Positions 46,027 to 56,000 of a stretch of 64,000 nt of DNA are shown piece by piece (position 1 is the stretch's first letter; each line of letters begins with the position of its first letter). The notes beneath the pieces are model-generated. The model did not search any database, was not told the DNA's origin, and saw only the letters and a program-made list of their open reading frames with translations. Position numbers and translations under genes: made by a program. The stretch lies in NCBI RefSeq assembly GCF_000426505.1, contig NZ_AUFM01000011.1:806001-870000 (forward strand). Direction: 5' to 3'. This stretch comes from Nisaea denitrificans DSM 18348 (GTDB taxonomy: Bacteria > Pseudomonadota > Alphaproteobacteria > Thalassobaculales > Thalassobaculaceae).

Positions 46027-47085
46027 CTATTGAATCGCGAGAGGAGCGCCCATTGAGCCCGTCGCACCCGCCACCGGGGTCGGTGTGTAGATGTAGGCGA
46101 ACTGATAGACGCCGTCGGCGGCCAGCTCCGAAAGCTTCATATTTTCCTGATTAACGATACCGTGCCTGGTCTGCAGGAAGGTATGAACGCAGAATACGCA
46201 GGCCGGATCCGGGTTCGGAACCGCATCGACCGGCCAGGTATCGGCACCGGTCACGCCAGCCTTCACATCTTCGGCGACCCAGCGTGCGACTTCCATGCCT
46301 ATTCCGGGGCAGCCATTGTTGTAAGTTGCGGCGTCGTCCCAGTGCTTTTCCCACCCTGTGCGAAAGATGATCGCGTCTCCCTCGGTGAACTGGAAGCCTT
46401 CCATACCCTGTTTCTTCAGAGCGGCCTGCACATCGGCCATGGTGATGACCTCACCTGCAGCCATTGCGTCAACACCACGAGCGGCAGCGATGTCGAGCAG
46501 AACGCCTCGGGCCACAATGGGATGCAGTTTTTCCGTACCGAGCTTTTTCAGCCCGTAAGGCGTGATCATCTCATCGGCGGTGAAGCCATTGTACCAGCGC
46601 ATTTCGCCTTTGTTACCACCGGTTCCGCTATTCACACCAATATGGCCGAGGCCGTCGAACTGCGTGCCGACTTGGCCGATCTCGGTCGCCAGGAATTCGT
46701 CGTTCCAAAGCACCTGGTTGGCGCCGAAGGCCCCTCCGGTCGGCGCACCCGGGATACGCAGCGAAAATTTTCGGGCTCCGAAAAGAGGCATGTCCGCTGT
46801 GTATGGATGCCCGAGATTGTAGGTTTTCCCGGTTTTGATCTGGGAGAGGGCGCGCATCACAACTTCCGGTTTCAGATACCAGTTCGTTGAACCGGCTTCA
46901 TCCCCAGCGCCCCACAGCGGATTCGGCCACCATTTCGAGCCGAGCGGCGTTTCCATCTTGTCACCATCGACCCAAGGCTTGCCGGCACACCCTTTCCAGT
47001 TTTCCGGTGTACACTCAGCATTGGCTGCACCCCCGAATCCGAGCGTCCCGGCGATTGCCATTACGGCGACTACATATTTTTTCAT
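46027..47085 (-). CDS. Exported cyclase-family hydrolase
   Basis: A 352-residue secreted protein with a clear signal peptide (MKKYVVAVMAIAGTLGFGGAANA). The core shows the metal-binding region GTQFDGLGHIGVN of the kynurenine-formamidase/cyclase superfamily, where HxGTHxDxPxH is usual; GTQxDxxxH is the variant seen in many bacterial members. The periplasmic location sets it apart from KynB. The reaction is not assignable, perhaps hydrolysis of a cyclic or formyl compound. GGGAGGA lies seven bases upstream of the ATG. Confidence 0.75.
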   Translation of the reverse strand: MKKYVVAVMAIAGTLGFGGAANAECTPENWKGCAGKPWVDGDKMETPLGSKWWPNPLWGAGDEAGSTNWYLKPEVVMRALSQIKTGKTYNLGHPYTADMPLFGARKFSLRIPGAPTGGAFGANQVLWNDEFLATEIGQVGTQFDGLGHIGVNSGTGGNKGEMRWYNGFTADEMITPYGLKKLGTEKLHPIVARGVLLDIAAARGVDAMAAGEVITMADVQAALKKQGMEGFQFTEGDAIIFRTGWEKHWDDAATYNNGCPGIGMEVARWVAEDVKAGVTGADTWPVDAVPNPDPACVFCVHTFLQTRHGIVNQENMKLSELAADGVYQFAYIYTPTPVAGATGSMGAPLAIQ

Positions 47086-47221
47086 GAATTCCTCCCTGGT
47101 TTGCGGACGGCGCGTTTAAGGGACAAAGAGGCCATCCGTGCTCTCGAGGGTGATTATTCTCGACTTTTGAAAGAACATCAAAAGGGATTTAACGCGTGTG
47201 ACGCGAATGGAAATTCTGGGC

Positions 47222-47250
47222 TTGATTTCCCGATGTTGAACGAGTACACC
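47222..47250 (+). promoter_or_regulatory. Possible promoter of the tRNA-Glu cluster
   Basis: TTGATT at 47222-47227, 17 bases, then TACACC at 47245-47250, about 19 bases upstream of the first tRNA. The -10 match is weak, so this is tentative. The 180-base gap before it contains a small hairpin (CTTTTGA/TCAAAAG) but no gene. Confidence 0.3.
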
Positions 47251-47268
47251 AACGCCTCGCTCGACGAT

Positions 47269-47344
47269 GACCCCTTCGTCTAGAGGCCTAGGACACTGCC
47301 CTTTCACGGCGGCAACACGGGTTCGAATCCCGTAGGGGTCACCA
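47269..47344 (+). tRNA. tRNA-Glu (anticodon TTC), copy 1
   Basis: A 76-base cloverleaf with acceptor GACCCCT/AGGGGTC, discriminator A and encoded CCA. The anticodon arm reads CTGCC-CTTTCAC-GGCGG, with a G-U pair in the stem, and the T arm is ACGGG-TTCGAAT-CCCGT. The anticodon TTC reads GAA and GAG. Its mature sequence is identical to copy 2. Confidence 0.95.
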
Positions 47345-47392
47345 CTTTCTCGGTGTGTCGAGCGGTTGGAGTGATTCGTGATCTCCTTCGGC

Positions 47393-47468
47393 GACCCCTT
47401 CGTCTAGAGGCCTAGGACACTGCCCTTTCACGGCGGCAACACGGGTTCGAATCCCGTAGGGGTCACCA
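47393..47468 (+). tRNA. tRNA-Glu (anticodon TTC), copy 2
   Basis: A 76-base tRNA identical in mature sequence to copy 1, 48 bases after it. It carries the encoded CCA. The spacers between copies are not similar, so the duplication covers little more than the tRNA itself, extended by GACGA-type flank on the left. Confidence 0.95.
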
Positions 47469-47512
47469 ACCACACTTGCTGCTCTGTCCGGCCCGTGACA
47501 GACTTTATAAAC

Positions 47513-47587
47513 GGCCCCTTCGTCTAGCGGTCAGGACGCGGCCCTCTCACGGCTGAAACACGGGTTCGATTCCCGTAGGGGTCACCA
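47513..47587 (+). tRNA. tRNA-Glu (anticodon CTC)
   Basis: A 75-base tRNA with acceptor GGCCCCT/AGGGGTC, including a G-U at position 2-71. The D arm is one base shorter than in copies 1 and 2, and the anticodon arm reads CGGCC-CTCTCAC-GGCTG. Anticodon CTC reads only GAG. It shares the acceptor and T arms with the other two copies. Confidence 0.93.
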
Positions 47588-47650
47588 AAATTTAATCTTC
47601 CCAAAATCGGCTCACGTCACCACCTGTACATCCTATGGGGGGAGTGACTG

Positions 47651-49393
47651 ATGATCATTCGCAAGCATTTGATAGCCGCTGTCGGGCTCGGCCTGATCGG
47701 CGGCGCGGCATTCGCAGCCGACATTCAACCGGAAGGCCCAAGTGGGCTGACGGAGCAAACCGGTGCAACAGCCAAGCGGTTCATGGTAGCGGCCGCCAAT
47801 CCGCATGCTACCGAAGCCGGGTACGATATCCTCAAGGCTGGCGGCAACGCCATCGACGCGGCGGTCGCCGTGCAGATGGTGCTTAATCTCGTGGAGCCGC
47901 AATCCTCTGGTATCGGCGGTGGTGCGTTTCTCGTCTACTGGGACGCAGCCACAGGACAACTCACAACTTATGACGGACGAGAGACCGCACCGGCTGCGGC
48001 TGGATCTGACTACTTCCTGAAGTCTGACGGCAACCGGAAAGGGTTTTGGGAGGCAGTGAACGGCGCCGGCTCCGTCGGTGTGCCTGGTACGGTCGCACTG
48101 CTCGATATGGCACATGAAGCGCATGGAAGCCTGCCGTGGCCTGATCTGTTCCAGCCGGCGATCCGGATGGCAAGGGACGGTTTCGAAATTTCGCCACGGC
48201 TCGGCGGAGCCATCGCCCGGGCGGCAGAGCGCGGGTTGCCTGATCAGAAATCAGGCAGCGGCGACTATTTCTTCAATTCAGACGGCTCGCCGAAATCCTC
48301 TGGAACCGTCCTGAGGAACCCGGCTTTTGCAGACAGTCTGGAGACGATAGCGACCGGCGGCGCGAAAGCTTTTTATGAAGGCGAGATCGCGGAAAGCATT
48401 TTGACCGCACTGGCGTCCACACCGGACAACTCCAGCCTCATGACTGCGGCTGATCTCGCGGGATACAGGGCGATTGAGCGGGCACCGGTTTGCGTTGCTT
48501 ATCGGACATATGAAATCTGCGGCATGGGACCGCCAAGTTCCGGTGCACTGACTGTCGGCCAGATCCTGGGAATGCTTGCTCAATTCGACATGAAGGCCGT
48601 CGGCTATAGCCCTGTTGCAGCGCATCTTTTTGCCGAGGCGTCGCGGCTCGCTTACGCGGATCGAGCGCTCTACATGGCAGATGATGATTATGTGCCGGTT
48701 CCCGTACGCGGTTTGCTCGACCCGCACTATCTGAGAGCGCGGGCGGCACTGATCGATACTGGGTATGCCATGGAAAAAGCCGAACCCGGCACACCTCCTT
48801 TCGCCAGAAAGGGGGATCTCTTTCCCGATCGACAGCCGGAGCGGGCCGGGACCAGTCACTTCGTCATTGTCGATGCGGCCGGAAACGCGGTCTCCATGAC
48901 CACGACGATCGAGACCGGCTTTGGCAGCCGTCTGATGGCTGGTGGTTTCCTGCTAAACAACGAGCTGACCGATTTCTCTTTCCTTCCGGAGAAGGACGGC
49001 AAGCCGATCGCCAACCGCGTGGAAGGCGGCAAGCGCCCGCGCAGCTCCATGGCGCCGACGATTGTTCTGAAGGACGGGCGTCCTGTGATCCTGATCGGCT
49101 CGCCGGGCGGTAGCCGGATCATTCCCTACGTGGCCTGGGCGCTGGTCGGTATGATTGATTGGGATATGGACCCGCAGCAGGCGGTCGATATGGGGCATGT
49201 CAGCAACCGGAACGGCCCGATGGATCTAGAAGAGGGAACGCCGGTTGCGTCCTGGCGTTCGGCGCTCGAAGCGAAAGGACACACGGTGAAGGTCCGGTCC
49301 ATGAATTCGGGAATCCACGCCATCATGATCGGTGATGGAGTGCTCTCCGGCGCCGCCGATCCACGGCGTGAAGGCGCGGTGAGGGGCGACTGA
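47651..49393 (+). CDS. ggt: Gamma-glutamyltransferase
   Basis: A 580-residue periplasmic enzyme with a signal peptide ending near GGAAFA-ADIQ. The heavy-chain region (GGNAIDAAVAVQMVLNLVEPQSSGIGGGAFLVYWD) is followed by the autoprocessing site: Thr401 in ERAGTSHFVIVD becomes the nucleophile of the small subunit. VSMTTTIETGFGSRLM and RSSMAPTIVL and SPGGSRIIPYV are subsequent signatures. It cleaves glutathione and other gamma-glutamyl compounds. A strong ribosome site (GGGGGGAG) lies eight bases upstream. It is preceded by the tRNA-Glu cluster. Confidence 0.95.
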   Translation: MIIRKHLIAAVGLGLIGGAAFAADIQPEGPSGLTEQTGATAKRFMVAAANPHATEAGYDILKAGGNAIDAAVAVQMVLNLVEPQSSGIGGGAFLVYWDAATGQLTTYDGRETAPAAAGSDYFLKSDGNRKGFWEAVNGAGSVGVPGTVALLDMAHEAHGSLPWPDLFQPAIRMARDGFEISPRLGGAIARAAERGLPDQKSGSGDYFFNSDGSPKSSGTVLRNPAFADSLETIATGGAKAFYEGEIAESILTALASTPDNSSLMTAADLAGYRAIERAPVCVAYRTYEICGMGPPSSGALTVGQILGMLAQFDMKAVGYSPVAAHLFAEASRLAYADRALYMADDDYVPVPVRGLLDPHYLRARAALIDTGYAMEKAEPGTPPFARKGDLFPDRQPERAGTSHFVIVDAAGNAVSMTTTIETGFGSRLMAGGFLLNNELTDFSFLPEKDGKPIANRVEGGKRPRSSMAPTIVLKDGRPVILIGSPGGSRIIPYVAWALVGMIDWDMDPQQAVDMGHVSNRNGPMDLEEGTPVASWRSALEAKGHTVKVRSMNSGIHAIMIGDGVLSGAADPRREGAVRGD

Positions 49394-49397
49394 ACAG

Positions 49398-49904
49398 TCA
49401 CCAATAGACCGGATATTGCTTACCCGGGCGCAGATTGTTGAAAAGCAGCGCCACGACGACAATCAAAAGAGCTCCGGACAGGACGGGTGTCAGCAGAAAT
49501 GCCGGGCCCGGCTGAAGTACGAAGATCACGACCGGATCGGCCCCCGCCGGTGCATGCCCTGTTCCCGTCCACATCATTGCGGAAATGGCCAGCCCGACAG
49601 CGAGAGCCATGCCGGGCCACTCCGGGCCGAGAATAGCTAGAACAGCAAGACCGACGAGGCTGGAGACCAGATGTCCGAAGACGATGTTGCGCGGCTGCGC
49701 GAGTGGGCATTGCGGTAGAGCAAAGGCAAGAAAACAGGATGCCCCGAACGGGGCCATCATCAGCATGGCGTCCAGCATTTCCGAAAGACCGGCGGCAAAA
49801 CCAATGGCAAGCATGGCACCAAGACCACTGAGGAGCGCGGCGGCCGGACGTGCCGGCTCAGGGCAAGCTCCGCCTCCGATCATTTTTCCGAGAAGCGTAG
49901 GCAT
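49398..49904 (-). CDS. HPP family membrane protein
   Basis: A 168-residue protein with about four to five helices. APFGASCFLAFALPQCPLAQPRNIVFGH and the segment HAPAGADPVVIFV match HPP-family proteins, but the eponymous HPP reads HAP. Some homologues transport nitrite into plastids, but the bacterial role is unknown. It ends an operon with PNPOx and AhpD-like genes; GGAGGG is the ribosome site. Confidence 0.78.
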   Translation of the reverse strand: MPTLLGKMIGGGACPEPARPAAALLSGLGAMLAIGFAAGLSEMLDAMLMMAPFGASCFLAFALPQCPLAQPRNIVFGHLVSSLVGLAVLAILGPEWPGMALAVGLAISAMMWTGTGHAPAGADPVVIFVLQPGPAFLLTPVLSGALLIVVVALLFNNLRPGKQYPVYW

Positions 49905-49908
49905 GTGG

Positions 49909-50520
49909 TCAGCCCTCCAGCTCGGCCAGTCTGGTTTCCAGATAGCTCAGGCGCTGACGCAGCGGTGCGACGGCCTCTGCGACGTCGGCTTCCGTGAAAC
50001 GGGGTGTGATATGCTGCGGGCAGTTCCAGTCCGTCGCCTCGACGGTCAATACGACTGCGCGCTCGACACGCGCTCTGTATTCGGGGAGCTGCAGGCGTTC
50101 CAGCATCTCTGGCGCGTCCTCGTGATGCAGGATCTTTGCCCGCGCCAAAAGCTTCAGCCGGCGCCTGTTTGCGTAATCCATCAGGATCATCGAGACCCTG
50201 TCGTTACCGTTCATGTTGCCGACGCTGAGATACTGCCGGTTACCCCGGAAGTCCGCGTAGCCGATGGTCTTCTCGTCGAGCACCTTGAGAAACCCCACAG
50301 GGCCGCCACGGAACTGGACATAGGGCCAACCGGTTTCGGACACGGTTGCCTGATAGAGGCCGTCCCGCGCCCGGATGAATGAGGTCTCGGCCTCGGTCAA
50401 TCCGATGAAGGCATCCTCTCCAGACGTCTGGAAGCGACTCATTTGCGCCCGGCTGCCGTAGCGTTCCTGCGCCGCCTCGACATTGGGGGTAAAGCTGATT
50501 TCTGCGAACGGTCTCGGCAT
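49909..50520 (-). CDS. Pyridoxamine-5'-phosphate-oxidase-family flavoprotein
   Basis: A 203-residue split-barrel protein. FIGLTEAETSFIRARDGLYQATVSETGWPYVQFRGGPVGFLKVLDEKTIGYADFRGNRQYLSVGNMNGNDRVSMILMDY follows the PNPOx-like fold that binds FMN, and the C-terminal helices resemble general-stress members. It is not a PdxH, because the canonical C-terminus is missing. It may bind FMN, F420 or heme. It is four bases from the HPP gene and 61 from the AhpD-like gene. Confidence 0.8.
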   Translation of the reverse strand: MPRPFAEISFTPNVEAAQERYGSRAQMSRFQTSGEDAFIGLTEAETSFIRARDGLYQATVSETGWPYVQFRGGPVGFLKVLDEKTIGYADFRGNRQYLSVGNMNGNDRVSMILMDYANRRRLKLLARAKILHHEDAPEMLERLQLPEYRARVERAVVLTVEATDWNCPQHITPRFTEADVAEAVAPLRQRLSYLETRLAELEG

Positions 50521-50581
50521 CGTCCGGTCTCCTCAATGCTGGGGAGGAGGGACGGCAGGCATGCCGCCCCTCCGGTATCGC

Positions 50582-51130
50582 TCAGGCGGCGCGGGCCGTC
50601 AGCGCGATCTTCGGGAAGTCGATATCGACCTCGGTCGATTTAGCGAGGATGTTGGTCAGCAGGTTCATGCCGACATGGACCACGATCTCGACGATTTCAG
50701 CATCCGAATAGCCGGCGTCCCGGACAGCACTGAACTCGGCCTCGGTCAGTGATCCCTTGTGCTCGCTCAAGGCAAGGGCGAAGGCAACGGCGGCCGCGGC
50801 CCGTTCATCGGTCGACCCGCCGGAGCGGTTTGCGGTCATGTCCGCATCCGTCAGGCCCGACTTGCGGCCAATGGCGGTATGGGCGGAGAGGCAGTACTGG
50901 CAGCTGTTCCGATCGGCGAGGGCAATGGCGATCCGCTCCCGGGTCTGTGCGTCGAGGGCACCTGAGCCGGCGATTTCATGCAGGCCAAGGAAAGATATCA
51001 GTGCCGCCGGCGATTGGGCGAGAACGGCGAGGAAGTTAGGCACCATACCCAGCTTGCCTTTGATGGCATCAAGCAGGGCGCTCTGTTCATTGTTTGCGGT
51101 TTCTGTGGTGACTTTGGCAATGCGGCTCAT
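50582..51130 (-). CDS. Carboxymuconolactone-decarboxylase/AhpD-like peroxidase
   Basis: A 182-residue protein with the AhpD-type redox segment CQYCLSAHTAIGR near residue 75, giving the CxxC and the trailing His, in a helical CMD fold. It probably reduces peroxides with a thiol partner. AAGGATC precedes the ATG. It is the first gene of an operon with PNPOx and HPP, and the LysR gene is divergent. Confidence 0.82.
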   Translation of the reverse strand: MSRIAKVTTETANNEQSALLDAIKGKLGMVPNFLAVLAQSPAALISFLGLHEIAGSGALDAQTRERIAIALADRNSCQYCLSAHTAIGRKSGLTDADMTANRSGGSTDERAAAAVAFALALSEHKGSLTEAEFSAVRDAGYSDAEIVEIVVHVGMNLLTNILAKSTEVDIDFPKIALTARAA

Positions 51131-51232
51131 GTCAGATCCTTTCGGCGCCGGCGGTTATGGATGGGGGGAAGCAGTGATATCCGGCGCCCCCATCAGATCG
51201 GCTATTCCGCCAAAAGAATGAATGAGCATATA

Positions 51233-51261
51233 ATGGAAAAAACTATTCCATTTTTCGGAAT
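51233..51261. promoter_or_regulatory. Overlapping ATTCC/GGAAT repeats ahead of the LysR gene
   Basis: ATGGAA-N7-TTCCAT (51233-51251) and ATTCC-N7-GGAAT (51245-51261) overlap directly before the LysR start. Repeated half-sites with 7-base spacing are consistent with a LysR-type autoregulatory site controlling the divergent AhpD operon. Confidence 0.45.
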
Positions 51262-51266
51262 TAAAG

Positions 51267-52172
51267 ATGGATCGATTTCGCGAGTTACAGGTCTTTGTGA
51301 AAGTCGCAGAAACGGGCGGCTTTGCTGCAGCGGCGAGGCTGCTTGCCATGTCGCCGCCTGCGGTCACGCGCGCGGTCTCCGCTCTTGAGACGCGCTTGAA
51401 TTCCCGGCTCCTTGTCCGCACAACCAGGTCTGTTCGCCTGACCGAAAACGGCCGCAGGCTGCTGGCGGACGGGCGTTCAATCCTGAATGCGCTCGAGCAG
51501 GCTGAAGAATCGGTCGGAGGCTCCCCCCAAGCCCCAAGGGGACACATCAGGGTGACAGCGCCTGTCTTGTTCGGCTGTCACGTCGTTACCCCCATACTCG
51601 GAGCGTTTCTTGACCAGTTCGGCGACGTCACGGCCGAAACGCTGTTCGTCGACCGGGTCGTGAATGTTGTAGAGGAGGGGCTGGATGTCGCCATCCGCAT
51701 AGGGGAGCTGCCGGACTCATCGCTGACGGCAATCCGCGTCGGATCGGTCTGCCGCGTGGTCGCAGGGGCTCCGGCTTATTTCGAAAAGCACGGATCACCG
51801 GAACATCCCTCAGATCTTGCCGACCATCGCCTTATCAACCCGCTTGCATTTGGCAGCCGGATCTCCTGGACCTTCAAGCAGAATGGAAAGCCTTTCATCT
51901 TCGAATCCGAAGCGCGTCTGGCGCTCAATACGAACGACGCAATTCTGGAGCTTCTGCGCGGAGGATGGGGCGTTTCGCGCTTGCTGTCCTACCAGGTTGC
52001 AACCGGAGTCCGAGACGGCAAGCTGATGACCGTGCTCGACGCCTTCAGACCCTTACCGGTACCCGTGCATGTGGTGCATCCGGAAGGGCGCATTGCATCG
52101 GCAAAAGTGCGTGCGCTGGTGGATTTCATGGTGGAGAATCTTAGGCAGAATGAGATCCTGCAAATGGCCTGA
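51267..52172 (+). CDS. LysR-type transcriptional regulator
   Basis: A 301-residue LTTR. The N-terminal winged helix (FRELQVFVKVAETGGFAAAARLLAMSPPAVTRAVSALETRLNSRLLVRTTRSVRLTENG) is intact, and the rest is a periplasmic-binding-like effector domain. It belongs to the subgroup common beside redox operons. It should regulate the divergent AhpD-PNPOx-HPP operon. The HAD gene starts 39 bases after it on the same strand. Confidence 0.9.
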   Translation: MDRFRELQVFVKVAETGGFAAAARLLAMSPPAVTRAVSALETRLNSRLLVRTTRSVRLTENGRRLLADGRSILNALEQAEESVGGSPQAPRGHIRVTAPVLFGCHVVTPILGAFLDQFGDVTAETLFVDRVVNVVEEGLDVAIRIGELPDSSLTAIRVGSVCRVVAGAPAYFEKHGSPEHPSDLADHRLINPLAFGSRISWTFKQNGKPFIFESEARLALNTNDAILELLRGGWGVSRLLSYQVATGVRDGKLMTVLDAFRPLPVPVHVVHPEGRIASAKVRALVDFMVENLRQNEILQMA

Positions 52173-52210
52173 TGCTTCGGGATGCCGATATTGGCCTACA
52201 TGGAGTGACC

Positions 52211-52906
52211 ATGAAAGTGACCACACTCGGCTTCGATGCCGATGACACGCTCTGGGAGAACGAGCGCTTCTTCAAGCTGACGGAAGAGCGCTTCACCGAA
52301 CTCCTTATCGATTTCGCGGAGCCCTACCATCTGCGCGAAAAACTTCTGGCTGCGGAGCGGCGCAACCTCAAGGTCTACGGGTTCGGGATCAAGGGCTTTA
52401 CCCTTTCGATGGTGGAAACCGCGATTGAAGTGACGGATGAACGCGTTCCGGCGCGCGTGATTGAGCAAATTCTGTCTGCCGGCAGGGAGATGCATGCTCA
52501 TCCTGTTGAAACACTTCCTTTCGTGCGTGAAACCCTCGAACAGCTCGCGCCGGACTATCGCATGGTGCTGATTACCAAAGGCGACCTGTTTGACCAGGAG
52601 CGGAAATTGGCGGCGTCGGGGCTGGGGGAACTGTTCGATGCGATCGAGATCGTCAGCGACAAGACGGCCGAGACCTACAGCCGGATATTCTCAGAGGCCG
52701 GTGAAAGCCCTGAGAACGCAATGATGGTCGGTAACTCGTTGAAGTCAGACATTGTTCCCGCGATTGCGGCCGGAAGCTGGGGTGTGCATATCCCGCATGA
52801 TCTCACATGGGCGCTGGAGCATGCGGACGAGCCAGCCAAAGCAAAGCAGTACAGGCGCCTGAATAATGTTGGTGAGGTGCCCGCGTTGCTACGGCAAATC
52901 ATGTAA
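52211..52906 (+). CDS. HAD superfamily hydrolase
   Basis: A 231-residue HAD phosphatase. LGFDADDTLWENERFF carries the DxDxT-type nucleophile motif, LITKGDLFDQERKL motif II, and PENAMMVGNSLKSDIVPAIAAGSWGVHIPH motifs III and IV. The frame begins at 52172, but the ATG at 52211 follows GGAGTGACC and opens on the motif. Substrate unknown. It converges on the histidine kinase gene, about 120 bases away, across an A/T-rich gap with a small CATAAT/ATTATG repeat. Confidence 0.82.
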   Translation: MKVTTLGFDADDTLWENERFFKLTEERFTELLIDFAEPYHLREKLLAAERRNLKVYGFGIKGFTLSMVETAIEVTDERVPARVIEQILSAGREMHAHPVETLPFVRETLEQLAPDYRMVLITKGDLFDQERKLAASGLGELFDAIEIVSDKTAETYSRIFSEAGESPENAMMVGNSLKSDIVPAIAAGSWGVHIPHDLTWALEHADEPAKAKQYRRLNNVGEVPALLRQIM

Positions 52907-53028
52907 CCGAACCTCAGTGTCAGGCTAGGACACCCGGCCTTACAAGAGGTGTTTCATAATGAATATTATGGGAAATACTTCTGGTATAAATTCCTTTGGC
53001 AATGAGAGGAAGCACGACCGAAGGATAT

Positions 53029-56000
53029 CTATGCTTTGGCAAGTTCGTCCTGCAACAAACGAAGGCGTTCGCAAGCGCCGTCAATCGAAGCAAGATAGGT
53101 TTCGCTGAGTGCTGGGAGTTCCTGAACGCGGCCGGATGCGGCGGCCATCTCCATCTGAAGGCAAAGATTAGACACTCCCGTCAAACCAAGATTGGCGACA
53201 CTGCCCTTGATCCGATGTGCCAACCGACCAACATCGGTCCATTTTTCGTCCGCGAGTAATCCACGCAGCTCGGGCTCGGTCTTGTGCAATTCGCCCACAA
53301 GAAGGTCCATGATTTCAATAGCGATCACCGGGCTGGTATTGCGCACGAGTTCATCAACCGTGCTTGCGTCATAGGCTGACACCGGCACGGTGGCCGTGGC
53401 GCCCCCGTCCACTTGTGAATCCTTTTCCTCCGCGAATTCTGCCTCTTCCTGATCTTCGATGCCGCCCCGCGCTGCAAGAGCAGCCGCGCGGCCTCCAAGA
53501 TTTTCGGGAGACAACCAGTAAGCAAGGCATTGCCCAAGCTCCGACCAATGCACCGGTTTGCCGAGATAGTCGTCGAAGTCTTCTGAAATGAGAGTTTCCC
53601 GATCACCCGACATCACATGTGCCGTGACCGCAACGACTGGAACACCGGCCTTCCCGCCCGCCATGCTGCGGATAGCCTTGACTGCTTCGGTCCCAGTCAT
53701 ACGGGGCATGTTCACGTCCATAAGGACCAGATCGTAGTCGCGCACACGCACAGCTTCGACTGCTTCGTGTCCATCGCCGACGGTTTCAACGTTCAGGCCA
53801 TAACGCTCGACCATGGATTTCAGGATGAGCTGGTTTGCCGGATTGTCTTCGGCAAGGAGCACGTTGCCGGTTAGGATTCCGATATCTTCCGGTCGCTCGT
53901 TGCCACGAACCAGTGGCCATTGCCGTGCCTGCACAGCCTCTGCGGAGGCCTGTTTCAGCGGCAATTCGACCCAGAACAGACTACCGCCGCCGGACGTGCT
54001 TTCAACACCGATGTCTCCGTCCATGATATCGACCAGGCGCCGGCATATTGCCAGACCGAGGCCGGTGCCGCCATCACGCCCGGTCGACCAGAATTCGTCG
54101 AACAGGTTCTTCTGCTCGCTTTCCGGAACGCCTTTTCCGGTATCCACAATCTCAAACCGCAGAACGACGGATGGCTCCGCAATGGCGATTTTTCGGCAGC
54201 GAACAGTAACACTGCCTTTATCTGTAAATTTGACTGCGTTGCCGGCGAGGTTGAAGAGAATCTGTTTCAGGCGATCGGGATCGGCGATCACTGCGGTCGG
54301 CAGATCCGGATCGAACTCCTCAGCCAGGGCCAGCCCTTTTTCCTCAGCCTTGGGACGGAGAACAGCGAGCACATCCCCGACAATCCGCGTCAGATCGATG
54401 GGAACCGGGTCCAGTTCCAGCCTCTCCGCCTCCATCTTGGAGAAATCCAGGATGTCATTGATCAGGCTGAGCAGGCTTTCGGCAGCACGCCGTCCGGTGG
54501 CAACGAACTGCTGGTTTTGTCTGTCGAGGGTAGCCTCGGATAGCAGACTCAAGGCGCCGATTACCCCGTTCAGCGGAGTCCGAATCTCGTGGCTCATGGT
54601 TGCAAGGAACCGGGATTTTGTCTCGTTTGCGATTTCCGCCTGCAGCCTTGAATCATCCAGCGCCTGCTGCTTCTCCTTCAACTCGGTGATATCGACACGG
54701 AAGCCGACACAACCGCCGTTGGGGGTTCGGCGCTCGACGATACGAAGCCAACGCCCGTCGTCCAGTCTTTGTTCAACCGGCTCGGATGGATTGCTGTGGG
54801 CCGCCATACGCTCAATGAGCCATTCATCCTCGCGTCCGACAGCATCTGGATACTGCCCATTTTCCAGCCCGTACCGCAGAACATCTTCAAAACGGCTACC
54901 GGTCTCAATGACCGGCGCCGAGGCTGCATAGAGTTCCTTGTAGCGAGAATTGAAAAGCGAGATTCGGTCTTCCGCATCGAAGATCACAAAGGCATCGGGC
55001 AAGGTATCGAGGGCTTCGGTCAACTGGCGCTGGACGATCTCGGCCTGCCTGCGTGCCTGCCTGAGCTCCTCTTCCCTCTCCTTGGTCTCGGTGATGTCCC
55101 GCTCGATGGCAATGAACCGGATAACGCTCCCTGCACTGTCATGGACCGGCTGAACGTCAATAGAGACCCAATAGGGCGTTCCGTTCCTGGAGTAATTGAC
55201 CAGTTCCTCACTGAAGCCGCGGGCCTCCTTCAATGCCGCGCTAATACGCTCCACCGCCCGTGGGTCGGTTTTGTCACCCTGCAGGAGCATCCCTGGTTTC
55301 TTTCCGATGATTTCCTCGGGCGTATATCCACTTATTCTCTCGAATGCTTTGTTCACCCATTCGGTGATGCCATCCCGGTCCGTGATTACCACCGCGTTGT
55401 CGGTGCGGGACGCAACCAGTGAAAGCATTCGCTCGGTTTCTTCCGACTTTCGGCGCTCACCAATGTCCCGCAGGATCGCCGTGAAGATCTTCCGGCCACC
55501 AACATCAACCCGGCCAATTGACAGATCCAGCGGGAAAACAGTGCCATCTGCTCTGCGGCCTTCAACTTCCCGACCAATGCCTATGATCCGGCTTTCGCCG
55601 GTTTCCAGATGATTTCGAATATATCCGTCATGTCTGGAAGCATCGGACTCCGGCATCAAAACCTTAACGTTGCGGCCAATCAGCTCACCGCGCGGGTATC
55701 CGAATATCTGTTCGGTCGCGCCATTGACGGATTCTATGACCCCGTCCGCATCGATCGTGATGACTGCGTCCGCGGCATTTTCAAGCACGGCGTTCAAGCG
55801 CGCCATGCCTTCTTCGAGCTTCAACGCCGTTTCGGCGAGTTCCACATTTTTTCCGCGCTCCAGATCGGCCATACGGCCGAGTTCCGTCACCGCCTGACGG
55901 TCACGATAAAGGAGGAAGCAGACAAAACCGCTTAATCCGAGCAAACCGGTGACGACGAGAAAGAGAATGTTGGCAAAGCTCTCGTCGGCCTCTCCGGAGC

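Noticed and set aside
47101-47283. 60-codon frame running into the first tRNA
   Set aside because: It ends inside tRNA-Glu, has no ribosome site and no similarity to a known small protein.
47269-47587. tRNA-Glu cluster as an integration site with an island
   Set aside because: No integrase and no direct repeat of the tRNA 3' end was found; neighbours on both sides are ordinary chromosomal genes.
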